Origin: Flavobacterium wongokense
Lineage (GTDB): Bacteria > Bacteroidota > Bacteroidia > Flavobacteriales > Flavobacteriaceae
Assembly (NCBI RefSeq): GCF_021608265.1
Contig: NZ_JAKIHP010000003.1
Location: forward strand, 1-64,000
Length of the DNA: 64,000 nucleotides
Reading direction: 5' to 3'
Shown here piece by piece: positions 10,354-19,117 of this stretch. Within the stretch, counting starts at the first letter, position 1; each line of letters begins with the position of its first letter. Position numbers and translations under genes: made by a program. The notes beneath the pieces were generated by a model. That model worked only from the letters and a program-made list of their open reading frames with translations, was not told the origin of the DNA and ran no database searches.

Positions 10354-11340
10354 ATGAACGTAGCAGTAGTAATGGGTGGATATTCAGATGAGTCTGTAAT
10401 ATCATTACGAAGTGGTCAATTAATCCTAAATCATCTTGACAAAAACAAATACCAGGCATTTGAAGTCCATATCCTTAAAGACGGATGGCACTGCCTGATT
10501 GATTCCCAAAAATATCCTATCAACAAAGCTGATTTTACGTTTACCAAGGACAATCAAATCATAAAATTCGATGTTGCCGTAAACACCATCCACGGAACTC
10601 CGGGTGAAGACGGGCACATGCAGGCGTATTGGGAATTATTGGAGCTGCCTTACACGGGTTGCAGCTTTTACCAATCGAGCCTGACGTTCAACAAAAGGGA
10701 CACCTTATCCGTTTTGTCAAAATTCAATATCCCCAAAGCGAAATCCATTTATTTATCCAAAGGCAACGCTATTGATGGAAAGGCAATTGAAGCCGAATTG
10801 GGCCTGCCCTTTTTTGTGAAACCAAACCAATCCGGGAGCAGCTTAGGTGTTTCGATGGTGAGTACTTTGGAGGATCTGCCAAAAGCTTTGGATTTTGCTT
10901 TCGCAGAAGACAATGACATTTTGATTGAATCCTATCTGAACGGAAGCGAGGTTTCTGTAGGTGTGCTGAATCTTAAAGGAGAAATCAAAGTATTGGGAAT
11001 TACTGAAATCCTTTCGCAGAATGATTTCTTTGATTATGAGGCTAAATATTTGGGCAAATCAGAAGAGATTACGCCAGCCAGAATCTCTAAGGAATTGGAG
11101 GGCTTGGTCATTGAGACTGCCAAAAAAGTATATCAATCCTTAGGAATGACGGGGTTTTCGCGTGCCGATTTTATCATCATGAACGGCATTCCGCATTTTA
11201 TCGAGATCAATACCAATCCGGGATTGTCGCCACAAAGCATTTTCCCGCAACAGGCAGCCTACGCAAATATTCCGTTCAGCGATTTGCTGGATAACGAAAT
11301 TACACTAGCTTTACAAAGGAAACCTATTTGGAAGAAGTAA
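10354..11340 (+). CDS. ddl: D-alanine--D-alanine ligase
   Basis: Joins two D-alanines with ATP to make the dipeptide used in peptidoglycan precursors, in the cytoplasm. The 328-residue protein has the N-terminal substrate domain (VVMGGYSDESVISLRSG, TIHGTPGEDG), the ATP-grasp lysine region FVKPNQSGSSLGVS, and the metal-binding end HFIEINTNPGLSPQS. Length and motifs are typical. Only 4 bp separate it from coaD, so the two are cotranscribed. The neighbouring divergent PASTA gene also points to envelope synthesis. Confidence 0.96.
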   Translation: MNVAVVMGGYSDESVISLRSGQLILNHLDKNKYQAFEVHILKDGWHCLIDSQKYPINKADFTFTKDNQIIKFDVAVNTIHGTPGEDGHMQAYWELLELPYTGCSFYQSSLTFNKRDTLSVLSKFNIPKAKSIYLSKGNAIDGKAIEAELGLPFFVKPNQSGSSLGVSMVSTLEDLPKALDFAFAEDNDILIESYLNGSEVSVGVLNLKGEIKVLGITEILSQNDFFDYEAKYLGKSEEITPARISKELEGLVIETAKKVYQSLGMTGFSRADFIIMNGIPHFIEINTNPGLSPQSIFPQQAAYANIPFSDLLDNEITLALQRKPIWKK

Positions 11341-11344
11341 CATT

Positions 11345-11806
11345 ATGAAAAGAAAAGCCGTTTTCCCAGGTTCGTTTGACCCAATCACCCTTGGGCATTA
11401 TGATATCATCAAAAGAGGCGTTTCCCTTTTTGATGAAGTAATTGTTGCGATTGGAATCAACGCCGATAAAAAATACATGTTTTCTTTGGAAGACCGCAAG
11501 AAATTCATCGAAGAAGCCTTTAAGGATGAACCGAAGGTTTCTGTCATTACCTATGAAGGCCTGACGATTGATTTGTGCCGAAAACTCGGAGCCGATTTTA
11601 TCCTTCGTGGCTTGAGGAATCCTGCCGATTTTGAATTTGAAAAGGCCATTGCGCATACCAACCGAAGGTTATCCAAAATTGAAACCGTCTTTCTTTTAAC
11701 GGCTTCCAAAACCTCTTATATTTCTTCGAGCATTGTCCGTGATGTGATTCGCAATAATGGGGATTATACGGTGTTAGTTCCAGAGAGTGTTGTAGTAACG
11801 AAGTAA
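11345..11806 (+). CDS. coaD: Phosphopantetheine adenylyltransferase
   Basis: Catalyses the adenylyl transfer from ATP to 4'-phosphopantetheine, the penultimate step of coenzyme A synthesis. The 153-residue protein has the nucleotidyltransferase motif PGSFDPITLGHYD at the N-terminus (GH of the T/HxGH motif), the RGLRNPADFEFE substrate segment, and ISSSIVRD corresponding to the ISSTxxR motif. Cytoplasmic homohexamer in characterised species. In operon with ddl. Normal length. Confidence 0.96.
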   Translation: MKRKAVFPGSFDPITLGHYDIIKRGVSLFDEVIVAIGINADKKYMFSLEDRKKFIEEAFKDEPKVSVITYEGLTIDLCRKLGADFILRGLRNPADFEFEKAIAHTNRRLSKIETVFLLTASKTSYISSSIVRDVIRNNGDYTVLVPESVVVTK

Positions 11807-11848
11807 GTTCAGGTTATTGCGCAAACCTTTATTAGTGACAGTTTTTCT

Positions 11849-12949
11849 TTATTGTATTGCCTTAATAAATTGCTGCATTTCCTTCATGGTACCAATGGTA
11901 ATTCGTGTCCATTTACCATTTTCCTCATAAATCCTAGTCCCTTCAATGTTATTGTTTTCCAATAGCTTAAAATAGTCCTTGCTGTAATTCGCCAATGAAA
12001 AGTAGATAAAATTGGTATTGGAAGCAATGCATTCGCAGTTCAGTTTTTTGAGTTCAGCAATGGTGTACTCTCTTGCCGTTTTGTTTAGAGCGTAGCAGTC
12101 GGCAATAAACTTTTCATCTTTCAAAGAGGCAATGGCTGCAAGTTTTGAAAGCACGCTCACACTATTATTGGTATTGGACTGCATCCCTGCAAGGTTCTCA
12201 ATCATTTTATTATTCGCAACCGCATATCCTATGCGTGCCCCTGCCAAACCATAGATTTTAGAAAATGTTTTGGTAATAATCAGATTAGGATGTGTATCAA
12301 TAAGATTGCAAAGCGATTGTTGGGTTGTAAATTCCAAATAAGCTTCATCAATGAACACCAGGGTTGTCAAAGGGATATTGGCAATAAAATTAACCAGTTC
12401 GGTCCGTTCACATAATGTTCCTGTCGGATTGTTTGGGTTACAGATGTACACCAATTTGGTGTCGTTGTTTACAGCTTCCCGCATTGCCTGCAGATTGATT
12501 TTCTTATCAGCAGTAAGCGGTATTTGATTTTTCCTTAAACCCAGGTTGTCCAATGTTACGGTCCAATAAGCATAACTTGGATCGGGAATTACATAATCCC
12601 CTTTTTCCAATGATGCAAATTTTGCAACCAAATCCAGGATTTCCGTTGAGCCGGCTCCCAATAAAATGTTTTCCTCCCTGACATTATTTTTCAACGCAAT
12701 CGCAGCAATTATTTGTGCTTCAATATCCCAGTTATATCGGTTGCTGATAGCCACATTATCGGCAAATGCCTTTCTTGCCAATGGCGATGGGCCATACGGA
12801 TTTTCGTTTGACCTTAATTGAATCAGGCTTTCACTTTTTTCTTCAATGACGCTTTCTGTTGATGGAATTGCAAAACCTTCCAACGGGATAATCCCTAAAC
12901 CTACAATTCCTAAACCTGTTTGTTTTAACCAATCTCTTCTATTACTCAT
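11849..12949 (-). CDS. HisC-like PLP aminotransferase with twin-arginine signal
   Basis: A fold-type I aminotransferase of 366 residues resembling histidinol-phosphate aminotransferase: NENPYGPSP, CNPNNPTGT, the KTFSKIYGLAG segment with the PLP lysine, and GARIGYA. Unlike HisC it begins with NRRDWLKQTGLGIVGLG, a twin-arginine (Tat) signal, so it is predicted to be exported folded with its cofactor. The true substrate is unknown; no his genes are nearby. Convergent with coaD. It may act on amino acids in the periplasm; the export prediction rests on the RR motif plus hydrophobic stretch only. Confidence 0.83.
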   Translation of the reverse strand: MSNRRDWLKQTGLGIVGLGIIPLEGFAIPSTESVIEEKSESLIQLRSNENPYGPSPLARKAFADNVAISNRYNWDIEAQIIAAIALKNNVREENILLGAGSTEILDLVAKFASLEKGDYVIPDPSYAYWTVTLDNLGLRKNQIPLTADKKINLQAMREAVNNDTKLVYICNPNNPTGTLCERTELVNFIANIPLTTLVFIDEAYLEFTTQQSLCNLIDTHPNLIITKTFSKIYGLAGARIGYAVANNKMIENLAGMQSNTNNSVSVLSKLAAIASLKDEKFIADCYALNKTAREYTIAELKKLNCECIASNTNFIYFSLANYSKDYFKLLENNNIEGTRIYEENGKWTRITIGTMKEMQQFIKAIQ

Positions 12950-13052
12950 AAATATTTAATTTAAAATGTAGGCATACTGTTTTAAGATCAGATAGTATGG
13001 CGGTTTTTTTAAAAATTGTTACAGTTTTAACTTCCTTTTACAATGAAACGGC

Positions 13053-13508
13053 TTATTGCTTTAAACTGATGTCAGCGGTTGATGCTTGATTTTTAATAAC
13101 GATTATCCTGGTCTGATTATTGTCAATTATCACGCTGTCGTACTTCCAACCCGTTGCCTGCCTTTCCAGCCACATTTTCATAATTCCGGTTTCTTTAGCT
13201 CCATTTACCGGTAAGATTATCTTTAGCGTGTTTTTATTGTTGGAATAGAAAGCTTTACCATCATAAATTTCCTGATTGGTGATGGGTTTCAAATGCCCAA
13301 ACTTTTGGACGACAACCGGATTTTTATTTGCGCTGTCTAAAGCAGCCTCATAAAAGGAAGGATCCGCGTTGGCCAGCGCATAAAAATCTAAGTTTCCGTT
13401 TAAAAACATTCTTGAGGAAAATACTAAAACCCCAATAATGAATGCTGATATCAGCAACCAAAGGAGGTTCCTTTTCCACCAGGGTTTTTCAATTAGAAGT
13501 TCGTTCAT
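13053..13508 (-). CDS. Coa1-like single-pass membrane protein
   Basis: A 151-residue protein starting with a KPWWKRN motif and one membrane helix (about residues 15-32), followed by a soluble domain of about 110 residues. This layout resembles bacterial proteins annotated as cytochrome c oxidase assembly factor Coa1 family, but I base that on the N-terminal KPWWKRN motif and architecture only. No cytochrome oxidase genes are nearby. Lies downstream of the secreted gene that starts at 14719 in the same direction. Confidence 0.6.
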   Translation of the reverse strand: MNELLIEKPWWKRNLLWLLISAFIIGVLVFSSRMFLNGNLDFYALANADPSFYEAALDSANKNPVVVQKFGHLKPITNQEIYDGKAFYSNNKNTLKIILPVNGAKETGIMKMWLERQATGWKYDSVIIDNNQTRIIVIKNQASTADISLKQ

Positions 13509-13582
13509 TTATCTTTTTGTTTTAGTAATTCGGTGTAGGCACTTACCACTAAATTTGTGCAGCTTTATGTAGTGAAAGCATT

Positions 13583-14719
13583 TTATTCGTAATATTCTAT
13601 TTTTCTTTCGGCTGTTAATGTAGGTTCTCCCTCTTTTTTACCTTCTAAATACATATTGCATTTAACCCAATTTTGGTGGCTGTCATATTCATAATCATAA
13701 TACCTTTTTAGGGGAGCAATGTTTTGCCCAGGAAAATCCGGAATAAACTCTTTTTCAATGATATCGCCATTTTCATTAAAGGTTTTTACATACCTCTTTG
13801 TAGGATTGGAAATTTCCCCAGGGCCGGTAATATAATATCTAACTTTTTGAACATATCCCTTCATGGGATCGTATTCATAATCTTCAGAAGAGATAATCCC
13901 ATTGTTTCCCCAAAAAACCGCCTGTATGACTCTTCCTTTGTTGTCGTATTTATATTTTAACTGCAAATCAGGAGAGAAACCACTTTCTGTGCCCAATGCA
14001 GCGTAAGACCCGCCATCTTGTTGATGTCCGGGAATAATCTTTTGGCTAATCAGTTGATTTTTATCGTTATACAGGAATTTTAACCTCCAAACCAGATCTT
14101 TTTCCGAAACGTTTTTTATCCTGACAGTATCCATGTTTTCATTGTAGGGCCAATATTCGTATGACTCTGTAATTCGATTATTTTCATCGGTTTTGTACAC
14201 GTAATTGAATTGTGAAATTCCCAAATGTTCAACTCCATCGATGGTTTGTCCGAACTGGTATGAGTATCTGTACAAATCATAATTTACAAATAGTTCGGGA
14301 TTTTGGAATATCGTAGCATTACTTAAAATTGGTTTGTACTTATTCTTTTGAACTACATCCTTAGTATCAAATTGCTGTATTTCCAGCTTTGTGGAGTCGA
14401 TTGCTGTAAATTCAAATGAAGGGATATCGCCGTATTGCATTTTCAACAGTCCGTTTTGATAAAATTCCAGGCAGTTATTATTCCTCACATCATTTTTTAG
14501 CATTACCTGTTCTTTGGCATAATTACTCAGTGATGCTTTGATGCTGACATAACGGGTTTTGACCGACTTTACCTGGCCTTTAAAATTGAAATCATGGTAA
14601 CCTCTGGAATTGCTGGAAAGTACTTGAATATCATTTAAATTCTCCTGCGCATGAGCAACACAGGAAAACACACCAATGGTTAGGAAGAACGTAATTTTAA
14701 ATTGGGATGCTATAGTCAT
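13583..14719 (-). CDS. Secreted YD-repeat-like protein of unknown function
   Basis: 378 residues with a signal peptide (ITFFLTIGVFSCVAHA, cut after AHA). The C-terminal half has spaced motifs of the type YKYDNKGRVIQAVFW, YEYDPMKGYVQKVRYY and YEYDSHQNWVKC, resembling the YD repeats of RHS-like proteins, which form beta-strands. Similar free-standing proteins are common in Bacteroidota with no known role. It precedes the Coa1-like gene on the same strand (74-bp gap). Function not assigned. Confidence 0.65.
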   Translation of the reverse strand: MTIASQFKITFFLTIGVFSCVAHAQENLNDIQVLSSNSRGYHDFNFKGQVKSVKTRYVSIKASLSNYAKEQVMLKNDVRNNNCLEFYQNGLLKMQYGDIPSFEFTAIDSTKLEIQQFDTKDVVQKNKYKPILSNATIFQNPELFVNYDLYRYSYQFGQTIDGVEHLGISQFNYVYKTDENNRITESYEYWPYNENMDTVRIKNVSEKDLVWRLKFLYNDKNQLISQKIIPGHQQDGGSYAALGTESGFSPDLQLKYKYDNKGRVIQAVFWGNNGIISSEDYEYDPMKGYVQKVRYYITGPGEISNPTKRYVKTFNENGDIIEKEFIPDFPGQNIAPLKRYYDYEYDSHQNWVKCNMYLEGKKEGEPTLTAERKIEYYE

Positions 14720-14750
14720 ACTTAATTTTTGTAGAATTCTGTAAGCGTTG

Positions 14751-15053
14751 TTAGATGGTATTTCTATTTTCGGGTTTTATGATCTTATTAAAAATAAACT
14801 GAAGCAGTAAACAAACCGGAACCATTATGATCAGGTTTCCGGCAAATACCGCGAATTCCGGATTTAAGCATTTTACAGGCCTCGTGTGAATTGTACGGTC
14901 AATCCAAAATAGCAATAAAGGATATAAAAATATTAAAAATGCCGTAATCAAATAAGTCAGCCATTGCCCTACCAAATTCCATCTTTTATAGGAATAGGCT
15001 AAAAGCAACGGAACCGCTATATAAGGGAAAAGAATCAATATTATTATGAGCAT
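14751..15053 (-). CDS. Small multi-pass membrane protein, unknown
   Basis: 100 residues with three predicted membrane segments (about 2-18, 31-50, 69-90). I do not recognise a family. Starts 38 bp downstream of another small membrane protein gene on the same strand, so likely cotranscribed. The stop codon falls in a CATCTAAC sequence that matches the attC-type half site RYYYAAC, possibly a remnant of the cassette array further right. Confidence 0.55.
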   Translation of the reverse strand: MLIIILILFPYIAVPLLLAYSYKRWNLVGQWLTYLITAFLIFLYPLLLFWIDRTIHTRPVKCLNPEFAVFAGNLIIMVPVCLLLQFIFNKIIKPENRNTI

Positions 15054-15091
15054 GATTATAATTTTTCAAGGTTGCTTCGGAATATCAAATT

Positions 15092-15337
15092 TCATTCCCT
15101 CTTTTTTGACATTAAAATTTTTAGGTCCGAATATAAATAGGTCCCTCCAATCATAATTCCTGCAATGCAGGCCGGAATTGATTTACTTGTTACCGGATTC
15201 AGTATCCCAAAAATACCCAGGACCATGATAAACAGGCAAAAAGGATAGGCAATAAGCCGAACCAGGATTTTTTTTAAAGTCCATTCGCCGGTTTGTTTTT
15301 CAGACGGGTTTGGTGTTCTTGAATTATCCTTATTCAT
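15092..15337 (-). CDS. Small membrane protein, unknown
   Basis: 81 residues: a charged N-terminus with NPSEKQTGEW followed by two membrane segments (about 29-47 and 54-70). Unrecognised. Lies just outside the cassette-like array, whose last repeat element (15372-15435) is directly upstream. Confidence 0.55.
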   Translation of the reverse strand: MNKDNSRTPNPSEKQTGEWTLKKILVRLIAYPFCLFIMVLGIFGILNPVTSKSIPACIAGIMIGGTYLYSDLKILMSKKRE

Positions 15338-15371
15338 TTTTTAAGGGAATTTGTTTTCCAAAAAAGTGGCT

Positions 15372-15435
15372 TGTTAGCGACTGTTAACTGGGCGTAGCCA
15401 AAGACAGAACAGCTATTACTCCAAACGGCTGTTAG
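15372..15435 (-). repeat. Cassette-boundary element E1 (short, degenerate)
   Basis: Read on the minus strand it starts CTAACAGCCGTTTGGAGTAA, as the other elements do, and shares TGTCTTTGGCT and CGCCC blocks with E2/E3, but lacks the long middle part and the clean AACGTTAG end. Probably a truncated or decayed end of the array. Confidence 0.6.
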
Positions 15436-15473
15436 CTGGAGTGAGGATTAACAGCTACTATTCAAAATATAGT

Positions 15474-15509
15474 AAAAACCCTTTAGGAATTTAGGTCCTA
15501 AAGGGTTTC
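15474..15509 (-). terminator. Terminator of the YD-like lipoprotein gene
   Basis: Long stem AAACCCTTTAGGA/TCCTAAAGGGTTT with a short loop and a T-run on the minus strand, just after the stop at 15529. Confidence 0.8.
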
Positions 15510-15528
15510 CTTCAACTGTAATGAAGGC

Positions 15529-16326
15529 CTAGTAATATTCAAACGCAAAGGAGTGCAACACCGTTCCACCCAAGCTTTGATTTGCCGTTAGAGGATAATT
15601 ATCGGAATTATAGGTGTATTGATAATCTCCCTGATGATTTAAAAAATTGTGTGAAATACCGCCAATAATGGAATCTACCCAAGTCATTGCACCCTGCTTT
15701 CCGAGGACATGGGTAAGAATTATTTTGTCATATCCCGTTACGTTTTTAAAGATACTGTTTTTGGTGTCATAAGTATAGTTGTCTGTATAGGAATCAAATT
15801 CCTTTACGACCTGCAAACGAACGATTTCACCATTCTCCATAGTAATGGTTCCGGTTTTTAGTGATTCTGTTGGCTCGCCCGGAACATTGGCATTTTGTGC
15901 GAATGAAACGGTGTTATTACTATTATAGGTATAAGTTGTTACTCGCTCACCTTCAAAATCCTGGGAAGTCGTTTTGAATTGAACCAATTGGTTATTGGCG
16001 TTGTATGCGAATTGGTCTGTAGAAAGAAGCTCTCTGTCCTCACTAGGTGTACCGGCATCGTATACTGCAAACTTTTCAATTTTTGTAATCACATCCCCTG
16101 TGTATGAATAGACATCGGCATAATCATCATCCCCATCTTTAAAGATTTCGACTAGTTTATTTCCGTTATAGGTATAGTTTGTAACGGTTTGACCAAAAAG
16201 GACATCGCCTTCAGTCATTTTTTTCAATAAAAGGGGTTGCGATTCGGAAGAACCTCCATCATCGCTTGATGAGCAGGAAGAAAGTAACACTACAGAAAAA
16301 CTGAGTAACAATAAGATTTTTTTCAT
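15529..16326 (-). CDS. Lipoprotein with YD-like repeats, cassette gene
   Basis: 265 residues from the ATG at 16326; the frame stays open further upstream but that part is the translated repeat element. It has a lipoprotein signal (VVLLSSC, then SSSDDGG, resembling the flavobacterial surface-export signal) and repeated Y-x-Y/YN motifs (NYTYNGNKL, FAYNANNQL, TYTYNSNN, YQYTYNSDN) that suggest a beta-strand repeat. Likely on the outer-membrane surface; function unknown. First gene at the lower-coordinate end of the cassette-like array. Confidence 0.75.
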   Translation of the reverse strand: MKKILLLLSFSVVLLSSCSSSDDGGSSESQPLLLKKMTEGDVLFGQTVTNYTYNGNKLVEIFKDGDDDYADVYSYTGDVITKIEKFAVYDAGTPSEDRELLSTDQFAYNANNQLVQFKTTSQDFEGERVTTYTYNSNNTVSFAQNANVPGEPTESLKTGTITMENGEIVRLQVVKEFDSYTDNYTYDTKNSIFKNVTGYDKIILTHVLGKQGAMTWVDSIIGGISHNFLNHQGDYQYTYNSDNYPLTANQSLGGTVLHSFAFEYY

Positions 16327-16427
16327 TTGATAAAGATTTAAATTTTTACAATAATTTGTTAAAAATATTAAAGTAAATGATATAAAAAATGTTTTTTTAC
16401 TATTTAGAAAAAAAATCTTTCTTAAAA

Positions 16428-16563
16428 CTAATGGTTTAAAGCAAACAGCAGCAACAGAGCAAGACCCGGGAATGCGAAGCAGACGAACAGGGCGGCACGA
16501 GCCGAAGGCGAACTGGCGAAGCAAGCCAAAGATAAAACAGCTATTGTGTTAAACGGCTGTTAG
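16428..16563 (-). repeat. Cassette-boundary element E2
   Basis: Imperfect-palindromic spacer. On the minus strand it begins CTAACAGCCGTTTAACACAA right after the HNH gene and ends in a decayed CCATTAG instead of AACGTTAG. Middle part GC-rich with repeated CTTCG/TTCGCC tracts. Confidence 0.75.
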
Positions 16564-16583
16564 GGGTAGTGCAAATGATTAGA

Positions 16584-17414
16584 TTAATTATAATATCTCG
16601 AAATCACTCCCAATAAAGTATCTCGAATAATTTCGGCACTGTCGCCAAAATGAGCTTCCCGGTGATGATTTGGACAAATTCCTGCAACGTTATATATTGT
16701 GTCCGGCCCTCCTTGACTTAACGGTACAATGTGATGTGTTTCAAGAAATAGTTCACCCGATGATGTTTTAAATCCTTTAGCTCCACAAAATTCGCATTTC
16801 CCACTTGCTCGCTTTAAAACAGTTTTTCTAACTTCTGGATTTCTAAAAAAAACTTCTCCGATTACACTATGTTTTTCTGAGGGGGATGTCACATTAGAAT
16901 CGATGTCAAATTGATCTATTAATTTAATCCCTCTAGAAAGTACGAATTCTCCTGAAATATTATCGTAAGATGTCACAGTCCACGGCATCGAATCAAGAAG
17001 TCTAAGATTTACCTTAGATGCTTTCTCAGTTTTTAGATCTCCTTCTCTGCGATAACCGTCGTTTATAATAACTCTCACAGTGTGATTATTTTGATAAGCA
17101 CTTTGCACATGTCTATCAAATTTATTTGCTCGGCTTTTCCATATACCTTTTGTTGAACTGCTTTTACTTGTTAATCGCAAATTACTTCGAAGTAGGATTT
17201 CGTCTAATTCCTGACTAATTGAATCATACCATATATTTAGAACCGTTACACTACTATTGGAAAAAGCCCATTCGTAGCAATACTTAGGGTTTGTTCTTGC
17301 TCTTCTTATACCGCCCTGAAAATTTGCCCAATCGCTTACGTCGATTCCAGCTTCTTTAACTAAATCCATCACAAAGAGCTTATTTCGTGGCTTGAGATCT
17401 TCTATTGAATTCAT
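16584..17414 (-). CDS. HNH endonuclease, cassette gene
   Basis: 276 residues. The C-terminus has an HNH nuclease: zinc pair CEFC near 205-208, the THHIVPLSQGG catalytic His-His, an Asn-containing helix and CPNHHREAHFG with the second zinc pair. The N-terminal 190 residues are an unrecognised domain that may recognise DNA or protein. Stand-alone HNH proteins act as nicking or restriction enzymes; target unknown. It is bounded by element E2, element E3 and its own 15-bp inverted repeat (16559-16573 and 17441-17455, 14 of 15 matching), which fits a mobile cassette. Confidence 0.82.
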   Translation of the reverse strand: MNSIEDLKPRNKLFVMDLVKEAGIDVSDWANFQGGIRRARTNPKYCYEWAFSNSSVTVLNIWYDSISQELDEILLRSNLRLTSKSSSTKGIWKSRANKFDRHVQSAYQNNHTVRVIINDGYRREGDLKTEKASKVNLRLLDSMPWTVTSYDNISGEFVLSRGIKLIDQFDIDSNVTSPSEKHSVIGEVFFRNPEVRKTVLKRASGKCEFCGAKGFKTSSGELFLETHHIVPLSQGGPDTIYNVAGICPNHHREAHFGDSAEIIRDTLLGVISRYYN

Positions 17415-17450
17415 TTGTTTTTATATACGTGGATTTTTAGTGCATTACCC

Positions 17451-17602
17451 CTAACGTTCCGCGGCTTTGCGCAGTGGCGGCAAGTTAATAATAAATGTAA
17501 TAAGAAATTTTGATGTTCAGAGTATTTTCCAAGACCCGAGGCGGAACGCCGAACGGGGCGCAGCCAAAGACAAAAAAAGCTATTACGCCAAACGGCTGTT
17601 AG
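17451..17602 (-). repeat. Cassette-boundary element E3
   Basis: 152-bp element. Minus strand: CTAACAGCCGTTTGGCGTAA at the start and GCCGCGGAACGTTAGG at the end, i.e. RYYYAAC/GTTRRRY-like ends with complementary inner arms, as in integron attC sites. Confidence 0.82.
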
Positions 17603-17615
17603 CGGCTGCCCTATT

Positions 17616-18641
17616 TTACTCTGAAAATTGAGTAAAACGTATTCCGTCAAACATGCTCAATCCCACATTTCTGGTTCCGAACCAAAGTTTTCCGGAAGCA
17701 TCTTCTACTATAGTGAAAACTCCGTTGTGGACAAGGCCTTCGTTTGTAGTGTAATTTGTGAATGATTTTCCATCGTAGCGCCAGGCACCTCCACCTACAT
17801 AAATGCCCCCGATTGCTTTTTCGGTAGCGAACCAAATATTCCCATTTTTATCTTCCAGCATAGAATAAACCCAATCAATACCTTCCTTTTCAGCAAAATT
17901 AATTAAGGTTATGCCATCATATTTGTACGCACCATCAGCAGTACCAAACCATATATTGCCATTCCGATCTTCCAGCATTGACATAACCCTTACATAACCA
18001 AATGGTTTAAGTGTAACATTTGGTTTAATCTGCGTTATAAATTTGCCATCGAAACGCGAGATACCTTCACTAACATAGGACCCAAACCATATATTCCCAT
18101 TTTTATCTTCTAAGATGGATTCAATCGATTTAAGGGTAAGTCGGTCATTGTTTACAATTTGTTTTTTATCCAGAAAGCGTTCAAAAGATTTACCGTCGTA
18201 ACAGTATACACCATCATCGGTGCCCAACCAAATAATTCCATTTCTATCCTGCATAATGCTCAGAACCCCATTCTTAGTTTTGGAAATAAAAACGCTTGTA
18301 AACTTTTTGCCGTCAAAAAGTGTAAGGTCGTTATCTGTTCCAAACCAGATGTTTCCATTTTTATCCTCTAAGATTGAGGAAATATTATTGTTACTCAAAC
18401 CATCGCTTACTGTAAATTGATGGAACAGCTTTCCGTCATAACGATAAATTCCTTCTCCTGTTGTGCCAAACCATAGATTTCCTTTTTTATCGAGTAATCC
18501 GCGATGAACATTTGCTTTTGGAGTAGAGCCTTGTGTTTTTACAAGTTTGGGATTTTCGTTAATTGCCTGCGAATTACAGGTAAGAAAAATTAGCAGTCCG
18601 ACAACTAGGATTAACGTTTTCATTTGGATGATAGTTCTCAT
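17616..18641 (-). CDS. Beta-propeller protein with Reg_prop repeats, cassette gene
   Basis: 341 residues: signal peptide (MKTLILVVGLLIFLTCNSQA) followed by at least six repeats of the two-component-regulator propeller type, core DKNGNIWFGT...YDGK.F, filling the protein. In hybrid two-component sensors these repeats form the periplasmic ligand domain, but here there is no membrane helix or kinase, so it is a free exported propeller. The ATG at 18641 directly follows the stop of the zinc-ribbon gene (TAA-ATG), implying coupled translation; the ATG at 18623 is an alternative start that gives a neater signal peptide. Confidence 0.8.
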   Translation of the reverse strand: MRTIIQMKTLILVVGLLIFLTCNSQAINENPKLVKTQGSTPKANVHRGLLDKKGNLWFGTTGEGIYRYDGKLFHQFTVSDGLSNNNISSILEDKNGNIWFGTDNDLTLFDGKKFTSVFISKTKNGVLSIMQDRNGIIWLGTDDGVYCYDGKSFERFLDKKQIVNNDRLTLKSIESILEDKNGNIWFGSYVSEGISRFDGKFITQIKPNVTLKPFGYVRVMSMLEDRNGNIWFGTADGAYKYDGITLINFAEKEGIDWVYSMLEDKNGNIWFATEKAIGGIYVGGGAWRYDGKSFTNYTTNEGLVHNGVFTIVEDASGKLWFGTRNVGLSMFDGIRFTQFSE

Positions 18642-18911
18642 TTATTTTTTAGGTTTCCATCTATCCAAACGTTTCATTCCTCTCGTAAATAACCAAGAAA
18701 AAAATCTTGAATGTCCGCCTTCCATCATTTTATGTTTACAATATTCTTGAAATTCTAAGACGTTATTGCCTTTATAAATAAATTCGCCATTTTCGTAGCA
18801 ATAGGAACAATACTTTTTGCTAATGCTTTTGTCTGCATTTGTTCCACCTCCTTTTTCGTCTCTTTTTAGTGGCATTCCACAAGACTGACAGCTTTTAAAT
18901 TCTTTGTCCAT
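18642..18911 (-). CDS. Putative zinc-ribbon protein, cassette gene
   Basis: 89 residues with CQSCGMPL and YCSYCYENGEF separated by a GTNADKSIS segment: the four-Cys pattern of the small 'putative zinc ribbon' family found across bacteria. These bind zinc; the cellular role is unknown. ATG at 18911 is the first in frame. It is the first gene of a two-gene unit with the propeller protein, both between elements E3 and E4. Confidence 0.8.
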   Translation of the reverse strand: MDKEFKSCQSCGMPLKRDEKGGGTNADKSISKKYCSYCYENGEFIYKGNNVLEFQEYCKHKMMEGGHSRFFSWLFTRGMKRLDRWKPKK

Positions 18912-18957
18912 TTTGAATGTCTTTAGTTTTGACAAGTGTTCGTGTGTAGGGTTGCCC

Positions 18958-19108
18958 CTAACGTTCCGCCGATTGGCGTAGTAGCAGTAAATTTAGGAAA
19001 AATATTCTGCGTGAAGAAGGATTTCGGGACACGAGCGAAGCGAGTGGCGCAACAAACCGTTAGGTTTCCGGCGGAGCATTTAGGAGATATTGCGCCAAAC
19101 GGCTGTTG
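18958..19108 (-). repeat. Cassette-boundary element E4
   Basis: 151-bp element; minus strand starts CCAACAGCCGTTTGGCGCAA and ends CGGCGGAACGTTAGGGG. Shares the GAAGAAGGATTT and AAATATTCTGCGTG blocks (plus strand) with E5. Confidence 0.82.
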
Positions 19109-19117
19109 GGTGCTGTT

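Noticed and set aside
14751-14766. CATCTAAC at the end of the 14751 gene as a further cassette element
   Set aside because: It matches only the half site; no complementary GTTRRRY end or palindromic arms follow before the next gene.
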